Under the pieces are notes generated by a model, which saw only the letters and a program-made list of their open reading frames with translations, had not been told where the DNA came from and did not search any database. Made by a program: the position numbers and the translations under genes. A stretch of DNA of 64,000 bases from Taklimakanibacter albus. Lineage in GTDB: Bacteria; Pseudomonadota; Alphaproteobacteria; Rhizobiales; Aestuariivirgaceae. The stretch's first letter is position 1. Every line of letters begins with the position of its first letter. The DNA is taken from contig NZ_JAENHL010000008.1 of NCBI RefSeq assembly GCF_016595235.1, forward strand, positions 726,390 through 790,389, read 5' to 3'. Positions 10,023 to 19,619 of the stretch are shown piece after piece.

Positions 10023-10112
10023 ACTCGTCATGGCCAGGCCCCGACCCGGCCATCCAGCCGCGCTGCTATGCGGATGGACTGGGTGGCCGCCTCAAGGGCG
10101 GCCATGACGAGT
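10023..10112. repeat. R2 inverted-repeat element (copy 1)
   Basis: A 90-bp element between the ATPase and binding-protein genes. The ends are perfect 13-bp inverted repeats (ACTCGTCATGGCC and GGCCATGACGAGT), and internal hairpin arms include CCGCCTCAAGGGCGG. A second copy lies at 60326-60420. It probably folds in the operon mRNA and could set the ratio of binding protein to ATPase, as REP elements do in other ABC operons; this role is inferred. Confidence 0.75.
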
Positions 10113-10125
10113 GGAGGAGTACCAA

Positions 10126-11139
10126 TCAATCCGACTTCACTTCGTTCAGATTGAGCGCGACGGTCTTGGCGCCGCTCTTGATGGCGGCGATCGTGTCGTC
10201 GACCAGCTTCTGGATGTCGGCCGGAATCTTGCTGGCCCAGGCCTTGTTCAGCGCGATGTCACCGGAGCCGTCCTTCCAGGAGAACCATTTCGGCTCCTTC
10301 GGCGCGTCGAACTTGCCGCCTTCGGCCTTCACCTTCCACCATTCGTCGACGATCCAGTTGATATGCGGATCCCATTTCACGATGGCCGAGGCGACGATCG
10401 ACTTCGGCGCGAAGGACGACATGTCGACATAATTGCCGAAGCAGCCGATTTCCTTCTGCTCGCAGACCTCGAAAGCGCCCGACATCTGATAGATCATGTC
10501 GGCGCCGGCGGCGATCTGCGCCGAGGTGGCCTCGTTGGACTTGGCCGGGTCGTACCAGGACTGGATATAGGTGATCTTCTGCTTCACCGCCGGATTGGCT
10601 TCCTTGGCGCCGGCGAAGAAGGCGTTGATCTGGTCGTTGGTGTCCTCGGCCGGGAAGGTCGAGACGGTGCCGACGACATTCGACTTTGTCAGCTTGCCGG
10701 CGAGCTGGCCCATCACGAAGGCCGGCTCATGGGCATGGACGAAGACCCAATAGGCATTGCCGCCCATGCCGCGATTGCCGGAGCCCGACATCACGAACAT
10801 GATATTGGGGAATTCGTCTTTCAGCTTCTCGATGGCGTCGGCATAGGCCGTGTCGCCGAAGAGGATGTCGTATTCGCCGGTCTCGGCATAGGTGCGGAAG
10901 ACCTGCTCGGCATTGTCATAGACATTTTCGGTGTAGTTCACCTCGATCTCGAGGCCATGCGGCTTGGCGGCGATGATGCGGTCCATCGAGGAGACGAAGG
11001 AGGTCTCCCAGGGCGCTTCCTTGCCGGCCGACAGAATGCCGGCGATCTTGAGCTTGGTCGGGTTCTCGGCCAGGACGGCCGAGGTCATCACGCCGAAAGC
11101 GAGCACTAAGCCCGCCAGCGCAGCCCATAGTCTCTTCAT
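10126..11139 (-). CDS. BMP-family ABC transporter substrate-binding protein
   Basis: 337 residues, with a Sec signal peptide (MKRLWAALAGLVLAF..SAVLAE, cleavage near residue 25), followed by a periplasmic BMP/PnrA-like domain (KIAGILSAGKEAPWETSF, YDILFGDTAY, WVFVHAHEPAF, IQSWYDPAKSNEA, AGADMIYQMSG). The family binds purine nucleosides or related compounds. ATG 11139 begins the signal peptide; ten extra upstream codons are unlikely to be used. It is the first gene of the importer operon and follows an adenine deaminase gene on the same strand. Confidence 0.9.
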   Translation of the reverse strand: MKRLWAALAGLVLAFGVMTSAVLAENPTKLKIAGILSAGKEAPWETSFVSSMDRIIAAKPHGLEIEVNYTENVYDNAEQVFRTYAETGEYDILFGDTAYADAIEKLKDEFPNIMFVMSGSGNRGMGGNAYWVFVHAHEPAFVMGQLAGKLTKSNVVGTVSTFPAEDTNDQINAFFAGAKEANPAVKQKITYIQSWYDPAKSNEATSAQIAAGADMIYQMSGAFEVCEQKEIGCFGNYVDMSSFAPKSIVASAIVKWDPHINWIVDEWWKVKAEGGKFDAPKEPKWFSWKDGSGDIALNKAWASKIPADIQKLVDDTIAAIKSGAKTVALNLNEVKSD

Positions 11140-11175
11140 CTGTTTTGTCCTCCCTTGTTGTCTAGCCAATCAAAC

Positions 11176-11290
11176 ACCCTCATGCTGAGGTGCGAGCGTA
11201 GCGAGCCTCGAAGCATGATCCAGGTACAAAGAGCTTGCCGCTTGCCACCCTTCGAGGCCCGCCTTCGGCGGGCACCTCAGGGTGAGGGTT
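11176..11290. repeat. R3 BIME-like repeat (copy a)
   Basis: Two facing hairpin units: the left arm reads ACCCTCATGCTGAGGTGCG then AGCGAGCCTCGAAG; the right arm reads CTTCGAGGCCCGC then GGCGGGCACCTCAG and ends GAGGGTT. The ends are inverted. The same architecture recurs at 26983-27094, next to a RAYT gene, and at 31614-31726. It lies between the adenine deaminase and BMP genes. Confidence 0.78.
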
Positions 11291-11314
11291 ACGCATTAGT
11301 TGCCTCATCGCTTT

Positions 11315-13084
11315 CTAGAACGGCGCCAGAACCGGATCGACCACCTTCAGGTCGATACAGTCGATGGCGCCCAGATCGGTGATCGCATAGTCCGGAATGG
11401 CGGTGATCTGCAGCACGAACATATACATGAACGGCCACGGCAATTTGCAGCCGAGAGCCCGCGCCGCGTCATCGAGAGCTTCCTCGCGCGCGGCCATTTC
11501 CTCAGGCTCCAGATCGGAGACGATGCCGCCGATCGGCAAAGGCAAGAAGGCCGTGACCTTGCCGTCCTTCACGACCGCCTGGCCGCCATTATGGGCGATG
11601 ATGTGGTTGATGGCGACCGCCATGTCTTCCTTGTTGGTTCCGACGCAGACGATATTATTGTCGTCGGGCGCCGTCGAGGTGGCAAGTGCTCCCGTTTCGA
11701 GACCGAAACCGGAGACGAAGGCTACGGGACGGTTATGGGTGCGGCCATAACGCTCGACCACCGTCACATACTGCACGTCCAGCGCCGGATCGGCGAGGAT
11801 GACGCCATCCTTGGCCTTCAGCGTCACGTCGCGGCGCTTGCGCACGAAGATCTGGTCGGGCGACACCGCCATGGCGAGGACCTTGGCCTTCTCGCCCGTC
11901 CCCTTGCCGCGTATCACGAGCTCTTCCGGCTTCACCGGATCGACCTTGAAAGTACGCATCAGCGTGTCGCTGCGCTTCGGGGGCTCGAGCTTGGCGACCA
12001 TGCGGCCCTCTTCGGCGACGAGCTTGCCCTTGGCGACCACCTTGGCGACGCGGAAATCCTTGATATCCTTGACGAAGAGAATGTCGGCGCTGCGCCCCGG
12101 GGCGATCAGGCCGACCTTGTGATCGATACGCAGTGCCTCGGCGCCGTTGATGGTCGCCATCTGGATGGCGGTCAAAGGCGGAATGCCCATGGCGATCGCC
12201 ATGCGCACCATATTGTCGAGATGGCCGCGCTTCAGGATGTCGCTCGCCACCACATCGTCGGTGCAGAAGGAGATGCGGCGCGTCGCGGTGATGCCGAGCT
12301 CAGTGACCAGGCGCAGATTCTCGGTGAGGAAATGCGAGATCGAGGATTCGCGGATGACGACATGCATGCCGTTGCGCAATTTCTCCAGCATCTCGTCATG
12401 GGTGTAGCTTTCGTGGTCGGCCCTCACCCCGCTCTGCATGTAGGAATTGAGCTTCTGGCCCCGCGCCATGGGCGCGCAGCCGAGCACCGGCAGGCGGCTC
12501 TTCTCGGCGATCTCCAAGGCCTTCAGGACCTTTTCGTCCATTTCCTGGATGAATTCGCGCACCGTCTCCCAGATGCCGACGCATTCGGGCCAGCTATGGG
12601 TGGCGAGATGATCCTCCGGCCCGAAATAATGCCCGACATTGGACACGGGCAGCGTATAGGGCGTCTTGCATGGCGCACCCCAGAAAACTTTCAGCGGGCT
12701 CAGCGCCGCCTCGTCGAGGAACTCGCGCGCCCCGGCGACACCCGCCGAGACGAGGATCTGGTCGAGGCCTGAGACGATCGAGGTCGTGCCCAGCGGCACC
12801 ACCGCTTTGGCGAAGCTAGTGATCGACATCTTCGAGCATTCGACATGGAGATGCCCGTCGATCATGCCGGGGCAGAGATGGAAACCCGTGGCGTCGATGA
12901 TCTTCGTATCCTTGCCCTCATAGATCTTCACATCGCCCACAGCGACGATGCGGTCATGATAGATCGCGATATCGGCCGGATAGATCTCGTCGGACGCCAC
13001 ATTGACCAGCTGGCCACCCTTGATGATCAAGGTGGCCTTCAGCTCGGCGCGGCCGGCACGGATAAAATCGCGAATATCGGGCAA
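11315..13084 (-). CDS. ade: adenine deaminase (first copy)
   Basis: 589 residues, amidohydrolase superfamily. The metal-binding HxH is seen in GMIDGHLHVE (His78, His80), with GTTSIVSGLDQI, FCTDDVVASDIL and the C-terminal adenine-deaminase domain (NRPVAFVSGFGLETGA, CVGTNKEDM, AHNGGQAV). It converts adenine to hypoxanthine and ammonia in the cytosol. TTG 13084 is preferred: AAGGAG lies six bases upstream. ATG 13138 and GTG 13156 are in frame but have no visible ribosome-binding site and would run into the LysR operator. Divergent from the LysR gene and followed by a purine-type importer. Confidence 0.87.
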   Translation of the reverse strand: MPDIRDFIRAGRAELKATLIIKGGQLVNVASDEIYPADIAIYHDRIVAVGDVKIYEGKDTKIIDATGFHLCPGMIDGHLHVECSKMSITSFAKAVVPLGTTSIVSGLDQILVSAGVAGAREFLDEAALSPLKVFWGAPCKTPYTLPVSNVGHYFGPEDHLATHSWPECVGIWETVREFIQEMDEKVLKALEIAEKSRLPVLGCAPMARGQKLNSYMQSGVRADHESYTHDEMLEKLRNGMHVVIRESSISHFLTENLRLVTELGITATRRISFCTDDVVASDILKRGHLDNMVRMAIAMGIPPLTAIQMATINGAEALRIDHKVGLIAPGRSADILFVKDIKDFRVAKVVAKGKLVAEEGRMVAKLEPPKRSDTLMRTFKVDPVKPEELVIRGKGTGEKAKVLAMAVSPDQIFVRKRRDVTLKAKDGVILADPALDVQYVTVVERYGRTHNRPVAFVSGFGLETGALATSTAPDDNNIVCVGTNKEDMAVAINHIIAHNGGQAVVKDGKVTAFLPLPIGGIVSDLEPEEMAAREEALDDAARALGCKLPWPFMYMFVLQITAIPDYAITDLGAIDCIDLKVVDPVLAPF

Positions 13085-13163
13085 AATGCTCTCCTTCTCC
13101 CTTGTTGAGGGCGACTTTCCCGTATTATGCTCGTCCATGCAATTGGCGAAATACACCTAATAT

Positions 13164-13190
13164 TTGGACAATTCGTCCAATTTTTTGGAC
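13164..13190. promoter_or_regulatory. candidate LysR operator, three TTGGAC half-sites
   Basis: Inverted repeat TTGGAC (13164-13169), five-base spacer, GTCCAA (13175-13180). A third TTGGAC at 13185-13190 lies exactly 21 bp, two helical turns, from the first. The site sits between the divergent adenine deaminase and LysR genes, just before the LysR ATG. The geometry fits LysR-type recognition and activation half-sites. Assignment to this regulator is inferred from position. Confidence 0.55.
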
Positions 13191-13196
13191 AATCAG

Positions 13197-14153
13197 ATGG
13201 ATCTGGAGGCCATAGACTATTTCATCAAGGTCGCCGACGCGCGGTCTTTGTCGAATGCCGCCAAATTGCACCGGTTGCCCAAATCGACGCTGAGCCACAA
13301 GATCCGCCAGCTCGAGGACCGGCTCGGCATCGCGCTGTTCGTGCGCGAGGGACGCGACATGTTCCTGACCGATGCCGGGGCCGAGTTCCTCGACCATGCC
13401 TATCGCATCCAGGCGAGCTGCGACGGGGCGGAAGCCGCCATCGCCGCCATGCGCCAGGAGATCGCCGGCACGCTCACCATCGGCTCGACCGGTGAGTTCG
13501 GTACCTCCTTCACCTCGGAGCTTCTGTTCGCCTTCCGCCAGCGCTTTCCGCAAGTGAAGATCGACGTGATCTTCCTGTCCTCCGGCTATCTCTTCGCGCC
13601 CGAGCGCCAGCAGGCCTTCGACGGCATCTTCTATTGGGGCGAGCCTTCCAATGTCGATTACATCGCCAAGCGGCTGACCGGCGCCTCCTTCGGCCTTTAT
13701 GCGAGCCCCGATTACATCGAGAAACACGGCCGGCCCCAGAGCCCGGCCGAACTGCACGACCATCGCGGCATCGCCTTCCGCATTCCGACGGGCCTGCAAT
13801 CCTGGCACCTGAAGAACGGCGAAGAAACGATCGACGTCCTGCCGCCGGCAAGTTGTGTCGCCAATGACTACTGGATGATCAAATATTTTGCCGTGGCCGG
13901 CGAAGGCCTGGCTTACCTGCCCGATTTCTTCACCGAGATCGAATGCGCCACCGGCCATCTGGAGCCGGTGATGCCGCACTGGCGGTCGCCGGAAGTTTCC
14001 GTCAACCTGCTCTATCCGCGACGGCGTTACGTGTCGCGTAAATTTGCCGCCTTCCAGTCCTTCTGCATCGACTTCTACAAGCAGCGGGCCGAGCATTATG
14101 TCCCGCGCTACTGCGTCGAGGTGGTGAGCACGCCACCGCGCCGCGCACAATGA
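13197..14153 (+). CDS. LysR-family transcriptional regulator
   Basis: 318 residues. N-terminal winged HTH (LEAIDYFIKVADARSLSNAA, LPKSTLSHKIRQLEDRLG) and a C-terminal periplasmic-binding-protein-like effector domain. ATG 13197 gives the usual LysR start a few residues before the HTH; an upstream TTG (13164) would lie in the candidate operator. The gene is flanked by two adenine deaminase genes, one divergent and one 21 bases downstream on the same strand, so it probably responds to a purine and controls both. Confidence 0.88.
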   Translation: MDLEAIDYFIKVADARSLSNAAKLHRLPKSTLSHKIRQLEDRLGIALFVREGRDMFLTDAGAEFLDHAYRIQASCDGAEAAIAAMRQEIAGTLTIGSTGEFGTSFTSELLFAFRQRFPQVKIDVIFLSSGYLFAPERQQAFDGIFYWGEPSNVDYIAKRLTGASFGLYASPDYIEKHGRPQSPAELHDHRGIAFRIPTGLQSWHLKNGEETIDVLPPASCVANDYWMIKYFAVAGEGLAYLPDFFTEIECATGHLEPVMPHWRSPEVSVNLLYPRRRYVSRKFAAFQSFCIDFYKQRAEHYVPRYCVEVVSTPPRRAQ

Positions 14154-14174
14154 TATAAGAGGAGCACGCTTTTG

Positions 14175-15962
14175 ATGCCCAAGACCTGGTTCGACACCGC
14201 CCCCAAGCTCATCGACGTCGCCATGGGTAGAAGCCCGGCCGACACGGTCATCCGCAAGGGCCGCTGGGTGAATGTGCATTCGGGCGAGATCATCCCCGAC
14301 ACCGACATCGCCATCGTCGAAGGGCGCTTCGCCTATGTGGGGCCTGACGCCTCGCATGCGATCGGCCCTGAGACCAAGCTCATCGAAGCCAACGGCCGCT
14401 ATCTCGTGCCCGGCCTCTGCGACGGCCACATGCATGTCGAAAGCGGCATGGTGACGGTCACCGAATTCGCCCGCGCGGTGATCCCGCATGGCACGACGAC
14501 GATGTTCATCGATCCGCATGAGATTGCCAATGTGCTGGGTCTGCCGGGCGTCAAGCTGATGCATGACGAGGCAGCGGGCTTGCCCATCAACGTGCTCGTC
14601 CAGATGCCGAGCTGCGTGCCGAGCGCGCCCGGCCTCGAAAATGCCGGTGCCTCCCTGGGCGTCGCCGAAGTGCGGGAAGCAATGGCCTGGCCCAACATCA
14701 TCGGCCTCGGCGAGATGATGAATTTTCCGGGCGTCACCTTCAAGGACGAGAAGATGCTGGGGGAGATCGCCGCGACCCAGGCCGCGCATAAGACGGTGGG
14801 TGGCCACTATGCCTCGCCCGATCTCGGCCTCCCCTTCCATGGTTATGTGGCGGGCGGTCCCGCCGATGATCATGAAGGCACCCGCGTCGAGGACGCGATC
14901 GCCCGGGTGCGGCAAGGCATGCGCGCCATGCTCAGGCTGGGCTCCGCTTGGTACGACGTCGCCGCGCAGATCAAGGCGGTGACCGAGCGCGGCATCGATC
15001 CGCGCAATTTCATCCTGTGCACCGATGACAGCCACTCCGGCACGCTCGTCCAGGACGGCCATATGAACCGCGTGGTCCGCCACGCCATCGCACAAGGCTT
15101 GAAGCCCATCACCGCCATCCAGATGGCGACGCTCAACACGGCGCAGCATTTCGGCCTGGAGCGTGAACTGGGTTCGATCACGCCCGGACGGCGCGCCGAT
15201 CTCATCCTCACTTCCGATCTCACCACGCTTCCCATCGAAATGGTCATCGCCCATGGCAAGGTCTTGGCCGAGAACGGCAGGCTCACCGCCGACATTCCGG
15301 CCCATGCCTATCCGGCTTCGGCGCGCGACACGGTGAAGATGGGCCGCAAGCTCATCGGCAAAGATTTCGACATCGAAGCGCCCAAAGGCGCCAATCAGGT
15401 GAAAGCCCGCGTCATCGGGGTCATCGAGAACCAGGCGCCGACCAAGGCGCTGGAGCGCTCACTCACGGTGACTCAGGGCCTGGTCGAGATGGACCGCGCC
15501 CAGGATGTCTGCCAGATCGCGCTGGTCGAGCGCCATCGCGCCACCGGCCAGGTGACCAACGGCTTCGTGTCGGGCTTCGGCTATGATACGGACTGCGCCG
15601 TCGCCAGCACCGTCGCGCATGACAGCCACCACATGATCGTCGTCGGCACCAACAAGGACGACATGGCGATCGCCGCCAACAAGCTCGGCGAAGTGGGCGG
15701 CGGCATCGTGGTGGTGAGCAAAGGCAAGGTGCTGGCGCTGGTCGAGCTGCCGATCGCCGGCCTCATGTCGGACGAGCGTGCCGAGGTCGTCGCCGAGAAG
15801 GCCGGCCGGATGGTCGAGGCGATGCGGCACTGCGGCTGCAGCCTCAACAATGCATATATGCAGCATTCGCTGCTGGCGCTGGTGGTCATCCCGGAGCTGC
15901 GCATCTCCGACATCGGTCTCATCGACGTGACGCGGTTTGCAAAGACGGAGCTGTTTGCCTGA
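14175..15962 (+). CDS. ade: adenine deaminase (second copy)
   Basis: 595 residues, amidohydrolase fold with HxH in LCDGHMHVESG (His85, His87), IDPHEIANVLG, HYASPDLGLPFHGYV, CTDDSHSGTL and the C-terminal adenine-deaminase domain (NGFVSGFGYDTDCA, VGTNKDDMAIAANKL). It matches classical Ade more closely than the copy at 11315-13084, which lacks the DPHE motif (GLDQI instead). The two may have different substrates. An AGGAG precedes the start; TTG 14172 directly before ATG 14175 is an equally possible start. Only 21 bases from the LysR gene, so probably co-transcribed with it. Confidence 0.88.
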   Translation: MPKTWFDTAPKLIDVAMGRSPADTVIRKGRWVNVHSGEIIPDTDIAIVEGRFAYVGPDASHAIGPETKLIEANGRYLVPGLCDGHMHVESGMVTVTEFARAVIPHGTTTMFIDPHEIANVLGLPGVKLMHDEAAGLPINVLVQMPSCVPSAPGLENAGASLGVAEVREAMAWPNIIGLGEMMNFPGVTFKDEKMLGEIAATQAAHKTVGGHYASPDLGLPFHGYVAGGPADDHEGTRVEDAIARVRQGMRAMLRLGSAWYDVAAQIKAVTERGIDPRNFILCTDDSHSGTLVQDGHMNRVVRHAIAQGLKPITAIQMATLNTAQHFGLERELGSITPGRRADLILTSDLTTLPIEMVIAHGKVLAENGRLTADIPAHAYPASARDTVKMGRKLIGKDFDIEAPKGANQVKARVIGVIENQAPTKALERSLTVTQGLVEMDRAQDVCQIALVERHRATGQVTNGFVSGFGYDTDCAVASTVAHDSHHMIVVGTNKDDMAIAANKLGEVGGGIVVVSKGKVLALVELPIAGLMSDERAEVVAEKAGRMVEAMRHCGCSLNNAYMQHSLLALVVIPELRISDIGLIDVTRFAKTELFA

Positions 15963-15972
15963 CAGCCGGGCG

Positions 15973-16189
15973 CCCTCGCCCCGCTTTAGCAGGGAGAGGG
16001 AGGGGACCCATTGCGCAGCAATGGGGAGGGTGAGGGGCCTCGCTGCGATTAGCCCCGTCATCAGACAGAATGAAATTGCTGAAATTGAACGAGGGGAGCT
16101 CCTCCTGAAGCAGGCCCCTCACCCTTCCCGCCGCTCCGCGGCGGGCCCCTACCCTCTCCCCGCTGCGCTACGCTTGCAGGGCGAGGGTT
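15973..16189. repeat. R1 palindromic repeat element (copy 2, longer)
   Basis: It begins CCCTCGCCCCGC and ends GCGAGGGTT, with the internal hairpin ACCCATTGCGCAGCAATGGG shared with copy 1 and the arms CCGCCGCTCCGCGGCGGG. About 60 bp of unrelated sequence (roughly 16042-16108) separates the two halves. It fills the gap between the convergent adenine deaminase and autotransporter genes and may act as a bidirectional transcription stop. Confidence 0.72.
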
Positions 16190-16199
16190 GAGTCATCAC

Positions 16200-19100
16200 C
16201 TACCACGCGTAGCGCAGCCCCGCGCTGGCGCTGAGCGCGTCGAAGTCCTCGGCGAACTGCCAGCTGCCGCGCAGGAAGCTCGACCAGCCTTCAGGGCTCG
16301 TCACGGCGAAGCCCACCGATACATCGCCGAAGGTCCCGACCGTATCATCCGACACGCCGGCCGCCGCGAAATCGGGCGCCAGGATCGTCGCGCCGTTGCT
16401 GCCGTTGAACTCCTGCCAGACGCTCGCGGTGAGGTCGGAAGCATAGATCAGCGCGTTGCCGCCGGTGAATTCGTGACCGAGACGGGCGCCGAGCCTTCCC
16501 CTGACGCTCGTCTCGTCGTCGAACTCGACCGCGCCGCCCAATATATCGTCGATATCGTCGATCTCGGTATGGAGGAGGGCCAGCGAGGCTTGCGGCTCGA
16601 CGAAGAGGCCATGATCGAGGCCGATCTTGTAACCGGCATCGATCTGGCCGCCGAGATTGAAGCCCTTGGTGTCGGCCTTGCCGGTGCCCGGCGCCAGATC
16701 ATCAGCGTCGATGTCGATCGACAGGAAATCCGCCTTCACCGTCAGATCGGCATAGAAGGCCTGGTTCAGATAGGTCGCATAGGCGCCGATGCTCGGGCCT
16801 TCATAGTCCCATTTGCTGCTGGTCGACTTGAATTTGAGATCGGAGGTCAGGTAGCCGCCGAAAATGCCGAACAGCACCGTCTCGCCCGGACCTTCGAGGT
16901 CCATGCCGACATCGAGGCCGGCGAGGCCGCCAATGATCGTCTGGCGGCGGTCGAGCGTAATCCCGTTCTCCTCGGCATCGCGTTCGAGATAGGCGCCGAG
17001 CGCCTTGAACCAGAAACCCGGCATCGCACGTCCGGCGGCGGTGGGCGCCACCGGCTCGCTGAAGTCGGCGACCGGCGTCACCTGCGTTCCGGTGATCGTC
17101 GCGCGCAGATCGGCCTGGCGCTGCAGCAGCGTCCCCATCGACTGGAACCAGACATCCTGCGCGGCGGTGAGGCCGCCGGCGAATTCATAGGCGCCGGCAC
17201 CGAGACCGGAGCTGTAGAGCTCGAACAGATCGCCGTCCTCGGCATTGCGCCGCATGTCCCAGGCGAAGAGGCCCATATTGCGCGAGCCTTCGTCGAGCGT
17301 GAAATCACCGCCGCTGGAATCGCCAATGACTTCGGCCACCGTGATGCCTTCGCTGTTCGCCCCGATAGCACCGGTCGCCTTGACGGAAACCTTGGTCACA
17401 CCGCCGAGCGTGCCATTGATGATCAGCCTGTCCGCCTTGCCGCCTTCGGCCAAATCGGCATCGATCACGAGCTTGCCACCCGTGCCGTTGAACGTCACAT
17501 CGCCGGTGACCTCGAGCACATCGCCGGACTGACCGTCCGAGAGGGAGATCGCCCCTGCATTGTTGAAGACTTCGAGCCCGTCGATCGTGGTCGTCTCGTC
17601 ACTTTCCGCATCAGAGGCGGTGATCAGGATGCCACGGTTGTTCAGCGTGTCGTCGCCGTCGCCAAATGTCGTGATGTCGTCTTCATCATCCCCCGCCCCG
17701 ACCGTCCAGCTTCCATTGTTGCTGAACACGTCGTCATATGTACCGAACACGACCCTGCCGATGATGCGACCGTTATTGGCGAGCGTCGTGCGGCCATCGA
17801 TCGTCTTAATTGCGAGATCACCGGCCGCGCCGGAAATGTTGCGCACCGTGCCGAAATTCGTGATCGCGATCGCTTGGCCCGAGCCGGATGACGCCTCGAT
17901 CCCGGCATAGGCGCCCTGCACCAGTCCCGGGGTACCGATAACGATATTCGTTTCACCACCGCGAAAATTCTCGGTGTAGATACCACTGCCAGAATCGCGG
18001 CCCGTGACCTCGCCATTGACGAAAACGTTGACGCTACCCGCGCCATAATCCTTGGCCATGATGCCGCGGTGATTTGCGCTAATGACGCTGCCCGCGCCGG
18101 TCGCGACGGTCAAGTCGCCGCCCTCTGTGCTCCAGTTGAGGGCGACAACGCCGGCGAGTCCGTACTCCGAGATGACCGTGCCATCGACGGCGATGTCGAG
18201 ATTGCCGGTGCCGAAATTGGTGGCATCGATGCCGTTATAGTCGGCCCTGACCGTGCTCTCGGCGCCGACGGTGATCTTGAGGTCACCGCTGCCATAATAG
18301 TTGAACGCGTATATGCCATGATAACGCTCGCTCGTGACATCGCCGTTGACCGTGATGTCGAGGTTGCCGCGGCCATAGTTCGAGGCGGAAATCCCGTTAC
18401 CCCCGTTGTAATCTTCGTCCATCATCGCGACGATCTCACTCCCCACGGCCGTGACGATCGTTATATTGTTGCTATTCCCGGAGTTTACCGCACGAACGGC
18501 GGTGCTGGATTGGCCCGTGACGCGGCCGGCGACGGTGATCAGGAGATCGCCGGTGCCATTGTTCTCGGCTCTGATGCCGCGACTGGTTCCCTCTATCTCG
18601 CTATCCGCGCCCACGGTGATCGTCAGGTTCCGGCTGAACTGCGAATTGACGGCAAACACGCCATCTTTTCCGGTGACCTTGCCATCGACGGTGATACTGA
18701 GATCGCTGCCGAGACCAAAATTATTGGCTTCGATGCCGCGGTCGCCGCCGCTGACTTCGCTTCCCGCACCTGTGGTGATGGTCAGATTGCCGCCCTCGGG
18801 CGTATTATGTGCGACGATGCCGTCGCCAAGTGTTCCGGTGACCTTACCATTGGCGATGATCTCCGTGTCGCCGCCGCCGAAATCGCGGACGTCGATCCCG
18901 TCATTGTTGCCGGTGATTTCGCTTCCCGCACCGGTGGTGACGGTCACTTTGCCGTCAGTGCCGGCATTATAGGCGTAGATGCCATCGCCATTGGTCGCCG
19001 TGACCTTGCCATCGGCGGTGATCGAGATATCACCGCCGCCATAATTCATGGCCTTGATGCCATTGCGCCCGCCGGTCACGTCTCCATTGGTCGAGATCGT

Positions 19101-19457
19101 GATTGCCGCCGGGTTCCCACCAGCACCGCCTTGCGAATAGGCGATGATGCCGGCGCCTGTTCCGCCCTTGATCGTCGAGGCATTGGTGTCGGTGAACTGG
19201 ATATGGCCAAAGCCGTTGATATGGACGCCATCTCCGGCCGCATCGACACTGAAGCCGGGCGCCGTCGAGACATTGGCGTTGTCGACATTGACGATCGTGA
19301 CGGTCGCCGCATTGGCGCCGCTGCACAGGATCGTCGAAGAGCCCGGCGCGGCCGGATCACAGGCGGCATAGGCCTGTCGGCCATAACCGAAGAACGGCGC
19401 AACGGTGAGAATCGTCGTCACAGCCAGATGACGGCGGAAAAGGTTCTTCGATTTCAT
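16200..19457 (-). CDS. autotransporter with repetitive passenger and outer-membrane beta-barrel
   Basis: 1085 residues. Signal peptide to about residue 32 (ending GRQAYA), then a passenger of about 500 residues built from alternating short repeats with a G-D-G-I or R-G-I core and ITV/ITTGAGSE strands, as in beta-helix adhesins. A linker follows, then a C-terminal autotransporter barrel of about 280 residues that ends in an aromatic residue (SLRYAW). Type V secretion to the cell surface is expected. ATG 19457 is the only start in front of the signal peptide. The neighbours give no functional hint. Function could be adhesion or aggregation; this is not shown by sequence. Confidence 0.85.
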   Translation of the reverse strand: MKSKNLFRRHLAVTTILTVAPFFGYGRQAYAACDPAAPGSSTILCSGANAATVTIVNVDNANVSTAPGFSVDAAGDGVHINGFGHIQFTDTNASTIKGGTGAGIIAYSQGGAGGNPAAITISTNGDVTGGRNGIKAMNYGGGDISITADGKVTATNGDGIYAYNAGTDGKVTVTTGAGSEITGNNDGIDVRDFGGGDTEIIANGKVTGTLGDGIVAHNTPEGGNLTITTGAGSEVSGGDRGIEANNFGLGSDLSITVDGKVTGKDGVFAVNSQFSRNLTITVGADSEIEGTSRGIRAENNGTGDLLITVAGRVTGQSSTAVRAVNSGNSNNITIVTAVGSEIVAMMDEDYNGGNGISASNYGRGNLDITVNGDVTSERYHGIYAFNYYGSGDLKITVGAESTVRADYNGIDATNFGTGNLDIAVDGTVISEYGLAGVVALNWSTEGGDLTVATGAGSVISANHRGIMAKDYGAGSVNVFVNGEVTGRDSGSGIYTENFRGGETNIVIGTPGLVQGAYAGIEASSGSGQAIAITNFGTVRNISGAAGDLAIKTIDGRTTLANNGRIIGRVVFGTYDDVFSNNGSWTVGAGDDEDDITTFGDGDDTLNNRGILITASDAESDETTTIDGLEVFNNAGAISLSDGQSGDVLEVTGDVTFNGTGGKLVIDADLAEGGKADRLIINGTLGGVTKVSVKATGAIGANSEGITVAEVIGDSSGGDFTLDEGSRNMGLFAWDMRRNAEDGDLFELYSSGLGAGAYEFAGGLTAAQDVWFQSMGTLLQRQADLRATITGTQVTPVADFSEPVAPTAAGRAMPGFWFKALGAYLERDAEENGITLDRRQTIIGGLAGLDVGMDLEGPGETVLFGIFGGYLTSDLKFKSTSSKWDYEGPSIGAYATYLNQAFYADLTVKADFLSIDIDADDLAPGTGKADTKGFNLGGQIDAGYKIGLDHGLFVEPQASLALLHTEIDDIDDILGGAVEFDDETSVRGRLGARLGHEFTGGNALIYASDLTASVWQEFNGSNGATILAPDFAAAGVSDDTVGTFGDVSVGFAVTSPEGWSSFLRGSWQFAEDFDALSASAGLRYAW

Positions 19458-19619
19458 AGTGTCGCCCAGTCGTGCCCCAGAGATCGTTCAGGGATAGGCC
19501 CGGGCCGGATACAGGGTCAACGAAAAATCAGGTGATCCGTTTTAATTCAACCACAGCGGGCATCACGAACGCCATTCTGGATTGAATCGACGTGACATAA
19601 CCCTACGGAAGATTATGTG

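Noticed and set aside
13125-15305. Minus-strand open frame of 726 codons
   Set aside because: Antisense to the LysR and second adenine deaminase genes, which have full motif sets; not coding.
18110-19326. Repeats in the autotransporter gene as a possible CRISPR array
   Set aside because: Repeats are imperfect, in frame and protein-coding, with no constant repeat and variable spacer pattern, and no cas genes nearby.
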